Of a DNA stretch of 64,000 nt, positions 25,401 through 32,183 are shown piece by piece (the stretch's first letter is position 1; every line of letters starts with the position of its first letter). Origin of the DNA: JBBQFC01 sp038321615 (GTDB taxonomy: Bacteria > Bacteroidota > Bacteroidia > Flavobacteriales_D > Cryomorphaceae); NCBI GenBank assembly GCA_038321615.1, contig JBBQFC010000008.1, forward strand, positions 10,853-74,852, read 5' to 3'. The notes under the pieces are model-generated. The model searched no databases, had not been told where the DNA came from, and worked only from the letters and a program-made list of their open reading frames with translations. Position numbers and translations under genes: made by a program.

Positions 25401-27688
25401 CCGGCTGACAGATTGCTCACGGCAGTAACATTTTCGCCAGGTGAACTACTCCAATTATAATTGTAAGGGGGCGTGCCGCCATTGGCAACCACCGAAGCAG
25501 CTCCAGTATTTTCGCCGTTGCAAGCCACAGATGAAACGGAAATAGTTCCTGATAAGGCAAGAGCCGGTTGTACGATCGTAATCTCAATACCCCCCGAACA
25601 GCCATTTACATCGGTGATGGTAGCGGTGTAAATACCAGCAGCCAGATTTGAAGCTGTCGTGCCGGATTGTGGAGGCAGCGTGTTCCAAAAAACAGAATAA
25701 GGGCCTGTTCCACCATTAGGAGCAATGGTTATACTTCCCGAATTTTGGCCATTGCAAAGTACATCAATTCGCTGCACAAGCGTAGCGCTTACTAAGTTAG
25801 GCTGGGTGAGTGTGATGGAAGTCATAACTACACAACTGTTGGCATCGGTAACGTTCACAGTGTAAGTTCCCGAAACAAGGTTTACAGCTGTTTGGCTCGT
25901 CTGTGCATTTGGATCACTCCACAAAAATTGGTAAGGTGGTGTACCTCCGCTTGGGATCACCGTAGCTTGTCCGTCGTTTGCCTGAAAGCAAGAAACGTTA
26001 GCTCCACCGCTGAAAGTAGGGCTGACTACTGCAGCCATTATCGCTGAAGGTTGTAGTATTGTTGCCGTCAACGACTCGGTGCATCCGGTTTGATCTGTTA
26101 CCAGCACTGCATAACTTCCCGGTGAGAGATCGGCGATGTTTTGATCAATACTCGAAAAGCCATTTGGGCCAACCCATGCAAATCCAAAAGGACCGGTTCC
26201 TCCAGAAATGTTTAGGCTTATTGCCCCGTTTGCCAACCCATTGCAGGCAATGTTAGATACAGTTGCGCTGAGAAATATATCCGTCACGCTTACCAGCGCT
26301 TGGGCGCTGGATGAACAGCCGCCAGCAAAAACCACTAGATTGTAGGTTATGTTTGCACTTGGGAAAGAGGTCGGTTCCAGAAGTGTTGCATCATTTAAAA
26401 AGGTGGCAGGCGACCATTGATAACTTATTCCATCGGTGACAACTGCGAAAGTAAGGCTGTCGCCAAGGCAAACCACAGATTCGGATGGGGTAATAACTAC
26501 GCCCAAGGAATCTTGAATAATAAATTCTAAGCTATCTTGTATGGTTCCTGTACAGAGCGGATTTCCAACGTAAAAGAGCAGAGATTCATTGCCTTCAATG
26601 ATACCATCGTCGATTGGAATAACATTAATGGACGCCGATGCTTGGTTTGGAAGGATGGTTATAAACTTAGGCTCATTGGGATCGGGATCCCCGCCTATTT
26701 GAACATAGTCGATTCCGTTCTGAGCGGTTCCTTGCAAAAAGTAGGTCACTACTAGCGGTAGGCTGGTTACAGGTTGGCGCGTAAAAGTGACCGTGCCACT
26801 GTTGCAGCCTTCCACCATATTGTCGATAAGCGCTTCGGTTTCGGCTGTGATCACAACGCTGTTGCTCTCAATGGCTTCTATGAACACTGCGCTGTCCCAT
26901 TCGCGGTCGGCTACATCGGCGATAACGAGCTTTAGACGAAAAGTATCGCATGGGGTAACCACCCTTTGCGCGACCAAATTAAGGGTCCAGCCGTCGTATT
27001 GAATTAAGTTGCTAAAACCGAGCGGGTTGAAATGAAAGAACCCGGGGTTTACAGCGGGAAATCCAATGTCTGGGTTTCCATCGTTTACCGTATTGATTCC
27101 CACAGGGTCATTGGTGTTGGGGATCAAGGCCATATTCGAAAGGTTGCCCAAGCCTGGATCTCCGGTTATTCCAGGGCCACTTATGAAAAACCCAAAGGCG
27201 TCGTTGAAAGGAGTGCCTACATATTCGCGGTATTCTTCGCTGGCAAAAGTGAAATTGAACCGCAGCGTATCGCCCACCGGCACCACATCGAATTCCAAGG
27301 CGCACCCGTCGAAGCTGGTTTGCCCGGCCAATATGTCGATGATCGGATCGCCAGGAGTGTCCCATTCGGTAGTGGTGCTTTGGCTGGTATTTGGCCCGCG
27401 CAAATCGCCCAAACGCCCAGTGGTAAGGACTACTCCGGGAGAATTTGGAAAATTTGCGATTCCGCTTATGTTGTAGAGGCCGTATGCACTGTCTGCGCAT
27501 GTCAATATGGGATTGAGAAGTTGCACTCCATTGCCAGCAATGGTTTCTGCCATGGTTTGCGCGGTCGTGCCGTATTCAAAACTTAGCACCTGTGCTCGCA
27601 TCGATCCGCTGTGGATGAGCAATCCAGCAATTAACAGTACAAATATTCCAGTTTTGGTCTTGATTTGAGTGGTGTAACTTGAACTCAT
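19406..27688 (-). CDS. Giant SprB-type repeat adhesin, T9SS type B cargo
   Basis: A 2760-residue secreted surface protein, probably a cell-surface adhesin of the gliding/attachment type. A signal peptide ends near residue 33 (RAQ). Residues about 34-270 match the choice-of-anchor L domain (GVVLTTGRLGDLRGPN, FTFASEEYREYVG). About 275-395 looks Calx-beta-like (VTYFLQGTAQNGIDYVQ). From about 473 to 2674 I count 27 SprB-type repeats of 74-90 residues. Each has a pattern like C-G-x-x-x-G-x-I, GGTxPYxYxW, NLxAGxYxVxVTDxNGC. The last 85 residues (NGISPNGDGFNDGFTVRGLD ... YLEIRR) are a type B (CHU_C) sorting domain for T9SS. The start overlaps the upstream 118-residue gene by 4 bases; PorP/SprF and PorE-like genes follow. 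Ligand unknown. Repeats fall into two cysteine classes (see findings). Confidence 0.93.
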   Translation of the reverse strand: MSSSYTTQIKTKTGIFVLLIAGLLIHSGSMRAQVLSFEYGTTAQTMAETIAGNGVQLLNPILTCADSAYGLYNISGIANFPNSPGVVLTTGRLGDLRGPNTSQSTTTEWDTPGDPIIDILAGQTSFDGCALEFDVVPVGDTLRFNFTFASEEYREYVGTPFNDAFGFFISGPGITGDPGLGNLSNMALIPNTNDPVGINTVNDGNPDIGFPAVNPGFFHFNPLGFSNLIQYDGWTLNLVAQRVVTPCDTFRLKLVIADVADREWDSAVFIEAIESNSVVITAETEALIDNMVEGCNSGTVTFTRQPVTSLPLVVTYFLQGTAQNGIDYVQIGGDPDPNEPKFITILPNQASASINVIPIDDGIIEGNESLLFYVGNPLCTGTIQDSLEFIIQDSLGVVITPSESVVCLGDSLTFAVVTDGISYQWSPATFLNDATLLEPTSFPSANITYNLVVFAGGCSSSAQALVSVTDIFLSATVSNIACNGLANGAISLNISGGTGPFGFAWVGPNGFSSIDQNIADLSPGSYAVLVTDQTGCTESLTATILQPSAIMAAVVSPTFSGGANVSCFQANDGQATVIPSGGTPPYQFLWSDPNAQTSQTAVNLVSGTYTVNVTDANSCVVMTSITLTQPNLVSATLVQRIDVLCNGQNSGSITIAPNGGTGPYSVFWNTLPPQSGTTASNLAAGIYTATITDVNGCSGGIEITIVQPALALSGTISVSSVACNGENTGAASVVANGGTPPYNYNWSSSPGENVTAVSNLSAGPYTLTVIDANNCSLSLPYSIAQPNALTVNLISQANVDCFGNATGALTVGANGGTGPYTYAWNNNPPTSGPTISGLPAGSYTVLVVDANSCESSLTVSVLEPAEFELSTSIDANPSCFDSSDGAITAIVSGGTSPFSFQWNTVPPTLSATLTGASAGSYIVTATDANGCSNQETISLLAPEPIIISITVTNVTCFGASTGVALAIVTGGTQPYAYAWNDPIGQTTQEATGLGAGAYNLVVTDANGCVASISVVITQPSSALTALIDNTIDVLCFDLPNGSATATASGGSGSYSYQWDDPAMQQTATASNLAPGNYSVTITDNNGCPSPVVLIVTISGPNSDLAITAALSSFGGGFNLACFGDTDGSIDVSVSGGTAPYTYLWDLPGLNTSATEDLSNLGLGTYILTVTDSNGCSKDSLFSIAQPTELSVESEVTPSLCFGLPEGGILLSVFGGFAPYTVQWSGPNGFLSNDLLLTNLEGGVYTATITDTNGCSRVESITVPQPDDLLISVEVLSDYNGFNTSCSYSADGSITISAAGGLLPYTYQWNTVNNPNFSDQISISNLAPGAYEIVVIDANGCVQNLTIPLLSPDTIAFAFDASIYPNGFNISCFGAMDGSIDAAVTGGVPAYSLTWTGTGPFGPVSGTSISNLDAGEYLLQVVDLNGCLAEESILLTQPNPFALALSSQLINGFNISCASATDGSIDLVFQGGATPIITNWTGPNGFSSSFGDLFNLGAGEYCVEAIDASGCIQLACITLTEPLPISIQLDAAFYLNGLNLLCGDSQDGQIDATITGGVMPFTYAWLGPLNYTSQDEDIVGLLEGTYCLTVTDMSGCSDSACISLIAPEPTEITAASITAPSCFGAADGAIDVNIIGGDPAFVFAWTGPNGFSANSQNIASLEAGIYCLGITDAVGCEAEMCFNLAEPAPLQLSLIAAQFEGGFEIGCSGDGSGAINAVASGGSSPYDFAWIGPNGFSSGSSNIEGLMAGEYCLTLTDTNNCQVIQCILLEEPIPLSVNPLIGLPDCGEGEPASINLQTGGGTQPYTYNWSNGASTEEVSVLAGQYSVIVSDANGCQLNQSFNILLPSQIQLFLSSPTFAGFNIACNGASTGIINLQVFNASGSTSFSWSGPNGFASSSQNINNLIAGTYCVTVTDALGCTGNQCITLNQATPLEINLSSTANTCNGVMDGSATALIAGGVPTYNISWSGPNGFTANGSVISNLEAGNYCAEVIDQSGCITTSCIDVNNTAALDISLTSPEIGGVNISCFGANSGSIVSIVAGGTPPYTYNWTGPNGYASTDESPNNLFAGTYCLVVTDANQCNLQTCITLTQGASLDISFQSTVYPNGFNVSCGGICDANIDVSVTGGALPLGFSWVGPGGFASNQDDLASVCAGNYLLTITDANGCEQSATVVLTAPPVLMIDLESPTFGGGNEINCFGESTGTILSNLTGGVAPFNYSWTGPAGFTAGTADIASLSAGTYQLVATDSFGCTVTGEITLTEPSAALAAVGSISTFPSGSNISCTGANDGSIATAVNGGTAPYQYNWNGPNGFVSNAANIDGLAPGVYTLVVEDANSCVLTLNLTLTEPPLALSAQLAVLNPLLCNDSNMGSLSVTAAGGSEPYSIAWTGSNGFNATTFQIDNLTAATYSYTLTDENGCVASGNFNLTAPNPILASAEIVNADCQTATGGIALAPTGGTSPYAYLWSNGQETQELSNVSPGIYTVTITDFNNCTQIFDFAVGSFNSLELQALLTDLTCSGDSSGMIDIIVITGTEPIAYFWGGPDGFESESANLENLTAGVYELTADDANGCTLTNQYEINEPNTLVLAQLTSPVYSNGFNLSDFQTGDGTIDAPQVNGGIPAYSYSWTSTNGYQSNDPNAQLNLQAGVYFLTVTDLNGCASTDSITLTEPVPVEMPNGISPNGDGFNDGFTVRGLDNFPANKLIVFNRWGNLVYEETNYRNLTPWTGRNESGEELPEGTYFVVMELTGHENLKGYLEIRR
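19667..26272 (-). repeat. Array of about 27 SprB-type protein repeats
   Basis: Counted by hand from the translation: 27 tandem units of 74-90 codons, diverged in DNA but regular in protein. Units 13-16 and 18-20 carry two extra cysteines; the last unit has lost the first conserved cysteine (NLSDFQTGDG) while keeping the one in NGC. Being protein-level repeats, they are unlike CRISPR or IS repeats. Confidence 0.85.
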
Positions 27689-28041
27689 TGACAGAAAGAT
27701 TTGATAAGTTCAATTGAAAGCATTCTTATTTCGGCGGTTTGCCAATTTCGGTTCCAATTCTTCAAGTGCAAGCGTAATTCTGCTTCTATTTCAGGCGTAC
27801 GCTTAGGGTAGCTGGCAGAAATACGAACTAATACTTCGCCCGATCGCTCGCAATAAGCCACAAATTCAAATGGAGCCAAATCTTGGCTGAAAGTAGCCGA
27901 GTCGAAACCTTTCTCCCCTTCAGAACCGGGTTTCAGCGCATAGGTGCGGTAGAATTCAGGAGCCGCCGAGTTTTGAGCGAAAGACCAATTGGAATATAGT
28001 ACCCCGCAAGAAAATAGAATGGTAAAGATTAACCTGCTCAT
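27685..28041 (-). CDS. Small secreted protein of unknown function heading the adhesin operon
   Basis: I do not recognise this 118-residue protein. It has a signal peptide (MSRLIFTILFSCGVLYSNWS, cleavage near AFAQ at about residue 23). The mature part of about 95 residues starts NSAAPEFYRTYALKPGSEGE. Two cysteines remain in it (CERSG and the penultimate residue of the C-terminus, FCQ), which could form a disulfide in the periplasm. The pattern VAYCERSGEVLVRISASYPK suggests a small beta-rich fold. Its stop overlaps the adhesin start by 4 bases (ATGA type), so the two are translationally coupled, which argues for a role in adhesin export, folding or attachment. That role is inference. Confidence 0.8.
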   Translation of the reverse strand: MSRLIFTILFSCGVLYSNWSFAQNSAAPEFYRTYALKPGSEGEKGFDSATFSQDLAPFEFVAYCERSGEVLVRISASYPKRTPEIEAELRLHLKNWNRNWQTAEIRMLSIELIKSFCQ

Positions 28042-28195
28042 GGATAGGCTATAATTAAATTAAGCAATCCACAATGCGCGTGAATGCCCTATAAAGGTAG
28101 GTTTTCAGACATGCCTTGGCAGCGGTCTCTCAACAAGTTTTGAAAAGCGAAATATCAATAACTGTTAATAATTATTAATGTCTCTCTTGCTCATC
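28042..28195. other. Intergenic region with AT-rich palindrome
   Basis: This gap lies downstream of rlmB and upstream of the adhesin operon, both on the - strand. It contains a perfect 14-base palindrome TTAATAATTATTAA at 28165-28178. No hairpin with T-run was seen, so rlmB transcripts may run on. On the - strand TACCTTTA (7 of 8 to the -7 box) occurs about 60 bases before the first gene, without a properly spaced TTG. Confidence 0.5.
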
Positions 28196-28939
28196 TCATG
28201 AAGCAAGTGCGCGCTGCTTTAGGGCTTCAAAGAGAATTATTCCTGTCGCTACAGACACGTTGAGAGAAGCCGTTTTTCCGGCCATAGGAATGCGTATGCT
28301 GGTGGTGGCGCCCTGAAGATTATTCTTGCTAATCCCATCATCTTCCGATCCCATCATTAACGCAAAAGGCTTATCCAGGTCGGCTTCAAAATAAGGCTCT
28401 TCGCCATTTTCAAAACAAGCTATGATCTCAATGCCACTTTCGGTGAGAAAGTTGATGGTTTGAACGATGGAAGGTACCCTGCAAATCGGAATGCGCAATG
28501 CAGCGCCAGCCGAAGTTTTTATGGAATCAGCATTAATTTGAGCCGCACCCTTAGCGGGAATTATAATAGCATGAACACCAGCACATTCAGCGCTGCGACA
28601 AATGGCTCCGAAATTTCGAACGTCTGATATGCGATCGAGAATCAACAGAAATGGTGTCTCACCCTTTTCGTACAAGGCAGGCAAAAGCCATTCTATATTG
28701 CTGAATTCGATGGGCGAGATGCTGGTTACCACTCCTTGATGGTTACCCCGTGTAAATTGATCGAGCTTGGCCTTCGGTACGTATTGAAATGGAATTTCGC
28801 CCCGTTTCAATTGAGAAACCACTCCTTGGGTCGTTTCAGGATTCATCCCTCTTTGAATCCAAACCTTGTCGATGGTTTTACCAGCATCTATGGCTTCGAG
28901 TAGCGGGTGGATTCCAAAAATGTATTGTTCTTTCTTCAT
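28196..28939 (-). CDS. rlmB: 23S rRNA (guanosine-2'-O-)-methyltransferase, RlmB type
   Basis: SpoU/TrmH-family SAM enzyme that methylates a ribose in 23S rRNA (G2251 in E. coli). The N-terminal substrate-binding domain (about 1-80) has YIFGIHPLLEAIDAGKTIDK. The catalytic SPOUT knot carries the three family motifs: NFGAICRSAECAGVHAIII (about 109-127), MMGSEDDGIS (about 190) and IRIPMAGKTASLNVSVATG (about 211-229). 247 residues is normal. It is the last gene of the operon beginning at 33907, 3 bases after the GWxTD gene. Exact target base is by family inference; other SpoU members are possible. Confidence 0.9.
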   Translation of the reverse strand: MKKEQYIFGIHPLLEAIDAGKTIDKVWIQRGMNPETTQGVVSQLKRGEIPFQYVPKAKLDQFTRGNHQGVVTSISPIEFSNIEWLLPALYEKGETPFLLILDRISDVRNFGAICRSAECAGVHAIIIPAKGAAQINADSIKTSAGAALRIPICRVPSIVQTINFLTESGIEIIACFENGEEPYFEADLDKPFALMMGSEDDGISKNNLQGATTSIRIPMAGKTASLNVSVATGIILFEALKQRALAS

Positions 28940-28942
28940 TTG

Positions 28943-30226
28943 CTAGTAGATTCGGCCATCGCGCCAAGCGTTCACGGCTCTGTACCATGATGGTTTGTAA
29001 AAGTCTTCCCGATTTAATCGGAAGTCGTTATCGGTAAAAGGATTGATTACTGTAACGAAATTGAAGGTAATAGACAGGGGGTTGTTCTCTTCTCCATATA
29101 TCCAGCGCTCTACCAGCTCGGTACTGTATACCTTATTGGGCTTACCATGTACAATGTACACTAAGCCACGGTCTGATTTCCAGCCGTCTACGTGGCTGCT
29201 AAAGTATTTATTCGAATATTCCACTCGACTGTAATATGCCTTTATACAAGCTTTCGCACGATCTTTGCCGCCCGCCCAATTGACCCAAATTTTTTCAAAC
29301 TCAGCTCGATCATAATCGCTGCTGTGAATCTTTTTGTATTCGTTGTTGCTCAGCAGATACCTGAAAGGCTCGATCATATTTTTCACAGTCGTAACCTTAG
29401 GAAACTCGGATTCTGACACAAAAAGCGATAATCCTTTTTTTGAGGTAGTGTCAATACGAAAGTGATAGAATCCTTCGCGCGCTGATTTAAGTGTCAGTTC
29501 GTTTTCTAAGTTCGGCTTGAGATAGAAAATAGAATCGGGTTGATAGTCGAAGGAATCCGGATTGTACTCGATAAATGGGGGAGGAGGCAGTGGGAATTCC
29601 CTGTTGTAGTAGTCCACCCTAATTTTTGTGGTGCCCGTATTTATTGCGTACGACAGGATTTTATAGGTGCGCTTTGGGCTTATGCGGTCTCCAAAAATGG
29701 CCAAATCTGAACTATCATTGATGACCAAAAAATTACTTCGGTCGTCGCTATCAATTCGGTTTAAATCGGTGTAATTTGGGTATGATTGCTGCCGCTGCAC
29801 ATCTTTCACATTAAAATCAACCCGATAGGTGCTTCCGCGGGGCAGATACATGCGGGTGGCAGCTTGCAGCGTTTTTGCAAGCCGGGCTTCATCCCGATCT
29901 ATAATTCTTATACTTTTTGAAGGTATGGCTGCCCCATCTGCTGTTTTATTTTGAACGTTGATCTCTATGACTACTACGGCAGCCAAATCTCCAGTTTCGG
30001 TGCGGGCGTAAAGCAGTCTTTCGGTGTTTAATCTGAATAAAAAGTCAACGCTATCGGGCAGAGATTGAAACGCTTTGAATTGGAATTCCGGATCGTTTGG
30101 CGATTCAGCAAATGATCGGGATACGAGCTCCTGTTTGAAGGCTTTCTCGTTGGAGCATCCAGCTAAAACGAACGCTGCAAGTAAGGTAATGATCAAAAAT
30201 CTGCGCTCGATAAAAGATCTTCTCAT
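28943..30226 (-). CDS. GWxTD domain lipoprotein
   Basis: A Bacteroidota-typical envelope lipoprotein of unknown function. A signal peptide ends with the lipobox LAGC at about residue 23. The N-terminal half (about 50-270) is beta-rich with INVQNKTADGAAIPS and STYRVDFNVKDVQ. The C-terminal GWxTD region (about 310-425) contains WVNWAGGKDRAKACIKAYYS, then GWKSDRGLVYIVHGKPNKVY, where the GWxTD motif reads GWKSD. It ends NREDFYKPSWYRAVNAWRDG. Length 427 fits the family. Its start overlaps rmuC by 4 bases, and rlmB follows after 3 bases. A neighbouring rlmB is, from memory, common for this family. Confidence 0.85.
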   Translation of the reverse strand: MRRSFIERRFLIITLLAAFVLAGCSNEKAFKQELVSRSFAESPNDPEFQFKAFQSLPDSVDFLFRLNTERLLYARTETGDLAAVVVIEINVQNKTADGAAIPSKSIRIIDRDEARLAKTLQAATRMYLPRGSTYRVDFNVKDVQRQQSYPNYTDLNRIDSDDRSNFLVINDSSDLAIFGDRISPKRTYKILSYAINTGTTKIRVDYYNREFPLPPPPFIEYNPDSFDYQPDSIFYLKPNLENELTLKSAREGFYHFRIDTTSKKGLSLFVSESEFPKVTTVKNMIEPFRYLLSNNEYKKIHSSDYDRAEFEKIWVNWAGGKDRAKACIKAYYSRVEYSNKYFSSHVDGWKSDRGLVYIVHGKPNKVYSTELVERWIYGEENNPLSITFNFVTVINPFTDNDFRLNREDFYKPSWYRAVNAWRDGRIY

Positions 30227-31566
30227 TCGCCGGAAATTAAAAAATTATCGCTCAATTTTTTATTGGCTTTCACGCCCAGATCTTCCAGTTGCTGAGCTTG
30301 ACTTACTAAGCTTCCGCGGCCTTCGCTCAATTTGCCCATAGCTTGGTGGTAAGCTTTTTCTGACCGATCGAGGTGTTCCCCGACTTTCTTCAGATCGTCG
30401 GTGAAGTTGATGAATTTATCGAGCAAGAGTTTGCCACGGTTTGCAATTTCAATGGCATTTTTATTCTGATTTTCGTGCTTCCAAGTCGATTTTATAATGC
30501 GAAGCGATGCTAAGAGCGTGGAAGGGCTGGTCAAAATAATATGGTTTTCATACGCTTCGGCAAATAGCGTTGGATCTTTGCCGAGGGCTAATATATACGC
30601 TGGCTCGATAGGGATGAACATCAATATAAAGTCGAGTTGATACCCATCGCCCAAATCTTGATAGTTCTTATCGGCCAGGTTTCGGATGTGGTTTCTTATC
30701 GAATTGACGTGTTCTTTTAAATATTGGTCGCGCAGTTGCTGATCGTTCTCCGCATTCTGCCGCTCGTAATGGGTCAGCGATACTTTGCTGTCTATTATGA
30801 TGTACTTCGACTCTGGCAGCTTCACGATTACATCGGGTTGGAAACGCTTGCCTTCGGTGGTGGTAAACGATTTTTGAACGTCGTACTCTCGGCCCTTCAT
30901 TAAGCCGCTGCCCTCGAGAATAGTCTCAAGAATCATTTCCCCCCAATTGCCTTGGGTCTTGGAGTCATTTTTTAACGCCTTTGTTAGATTCTCCGCTTCC
31001 TGCGTCATGCGGAGGCTCGTGTCTTTAAGTTGTTTTAATTCCAGTCGTAAATTGCTTGTTTCGGTTAGGCTGCTGGTATGCGTTTCTTCCACTTTTTTCT
31101 GAAACTCAAGAATGCGATCGCGCAGAGGAGTTAGCACAGCGTCGAGCGAGATTTTATTTTGTGATGTGAATTTTGCGCTCTTCTCGTCAAAAATCCGATT
31201 TGCCAAATTTTCAAACTCTTTGGTAAACTTGGTTTCGAGTTGTTCGCGTTCTTTAAGCTGATTTTGAAGGGTGCTTTCCAGCGATCTTTTTTCGGCTTCC
31301 AGTCTCGCGGTTTCTGCCGTTTGGAGGGTGAGTTTATCCTGTATACTGCGCTCTCTTTTTGTCCATTCTTCCCGTTGATTTCTCCAAATATCTTCCTGCA
31401 TCGACAGACCCGCGATTTTTTGGTTCGCTTGCTGAAGTTGCTCGAGCGTTGTTCTGTTTTGTTCGAGTCTCGGTCGCAACACCAACCAGCATACAAGTGC
31501 GCCCAGAAGAGTTGCTATGAGTACAAGTCCAAGTGTTTCTATCATCGTCATTCCGGCCTCATTCAA
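30223..31566 (-). CDS. rmuC: DNA recombination protein RmuC
   Basis: RmuC limits DNA inversions at short inverted repeats in E. coli and is thought to be a nuclease-fold protein. The 447-residue product has one N-terminal membrane segment (about 9-29, LGLVLIATLLGALVCWLVLR). A long coiled coil follows (about 35-200). The RmuC domain (about 205-400) has GNWGEMILETILEGSGLM, FQPDVIVKLPESKYIIIDSK (acidic nuclease-like motif), and FILMFIPIEPAYILAL. It overlaps the genes on both sides by 4 bases. Confidence 0.93.
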   Translation of the reverse strand: MNEAGMTMIETLGLVLIATLLGALVCWLVLRPRLEQNRTTLEQLQQANQKIAGLSMQEDIWRNQREEWTKRERSIQDKLTLQTAETARLEAEKRSLESTLQNQLKEREQLETKFTKEFENLANRIFDEKSAKFTSQNKISLDAVLTPLRDRILEFQKKVEETHTSSLTETSNLRLELKQLKDTSLRMTQEAENLTKALKNDSKTQGNWGEMILETILEGSGLMKGREYDVQKSFTTTEGKRFQPDVIVKLPESKYIIIDSKVSLTHYERQNAENDQQLRDQYLKEHVNSIRNHIRNLADKNYQDLGDGYQLDFILMFIPIEPAYILALGKDPTLFAEAYENHIILTSPSTLLASLRIIKSTWKHENQNKNAIEIANRGKLLLDKFINFTDDLKKVGEHLDRSEKAYHQAMGKLSEGRGSLVSQAQQLEDLGVKANKKLSDNFLISGE

Positions 31567-32183
31567 TTGTTGAGAATGATTACAAAGGTATCAACTTCAA
31601 CCCGATCGAAGAGATCAATAACTTCCGCATTCGACATGCGGATGCAGCCTTTGCTGGCCGGGGTGCCAAGTAGTCCTTCTTCGTGCGTACCGTGTATAAA
31701 TATGCCTCTTGAATAAGAATCTACTCCCGTCCCCGAATTTTTATTGGGTTCCAAGCCCCGCAAATGCAAGATTCTGGAAGTGATTATATCCTTGTTTGTG
31801 GCAAGCGCTTCTTGAATAGGTGCCCATTCGGTACCCGTTGGTACCTTGTGTTTAATCACGGTGTTTATCGGAACTCCAGCGCCTACTTTTTCTGCTATCT
31901 GATGCAATCCATCTGGAGTTTGAAAACTACCCGATGCGTATCCGATTCCTTTCTTTGATGCCGAAATGAGATAGGTCTTTAGAATTTTTCCCCCTGCTAC
32001 CACGTAGAGTTTTTGCGATTTGGCCGCCACATAAATAAAGGTTTCGAAATTTACTTCCTTATATTTTACCTGAAGGTATTCCCGTAGAAAGGAAACCATG
32101 TCGTCTCTATCCGCTTCCTGCGATTTTGCCAGCGATGCATGGCCAAGCAATGCGAGAAGGATGATGAATTTTTTAAACATCAA
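31563..32183 (-). CDS. L,D-transpeptidase (YkuD domain), periplasmic
   Basis: Catalyses L,D cross-links or protein attachment in peptidoglycan, or cleaves them as a carboxypeptidase. A signal peptide (about 1-21, LALLGHASLAKSQ) directs it to the periplasm. The YkuD domain occupies about residues 48-205: KLYVVAGGKILKTYLISAS, GYASGSFQTPDGLHQIAEKV, then the catalytic block with His in IFIHGTHEEGLLG and Cys in ASKGCIRMSN. The whole product is 206 residues without extra wall-binding domains. It is translationally coupled (4-base overlaps) to the barrel protein before it and rmuC after it. Substrate preference cannot be read from sequence. Confidence 0.9.
   Translation of the reverse strand: MMFKKFIILLALLGHASLAKSQEADRDDMVSFLREYLQVKYKEVNFETFIYVAAKSQKLYVVAGGKILKTYLISASKKGIGYASGSFQTPDGLHQIAEKVGAGVPINTVIKHKVPTGTEWAPIQEALATNKDIITSRILHLRGLEPNKNSGTGVDSYSRGIFIHGTHEEGLLGTPASKGCIRMSNAEVIDLFDRVEVDTFVIILNN

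Noticed and set aside
19667..26272. Regular repeats that could suggest a CRISPR array or IS copies
   Set aside because: The periodicity is at protein level with 74-90-codon units diverged in DNA; no identical short repeats with spacers and no transposase are present.
27032..27586. A 184-codon + strand open frame opposite the adhesin N-terminal region (others at 22413, 22698, 20963)
   Set aside because: These are antisense shadows of the adhesin gene, with biased composition and no family resemblance.
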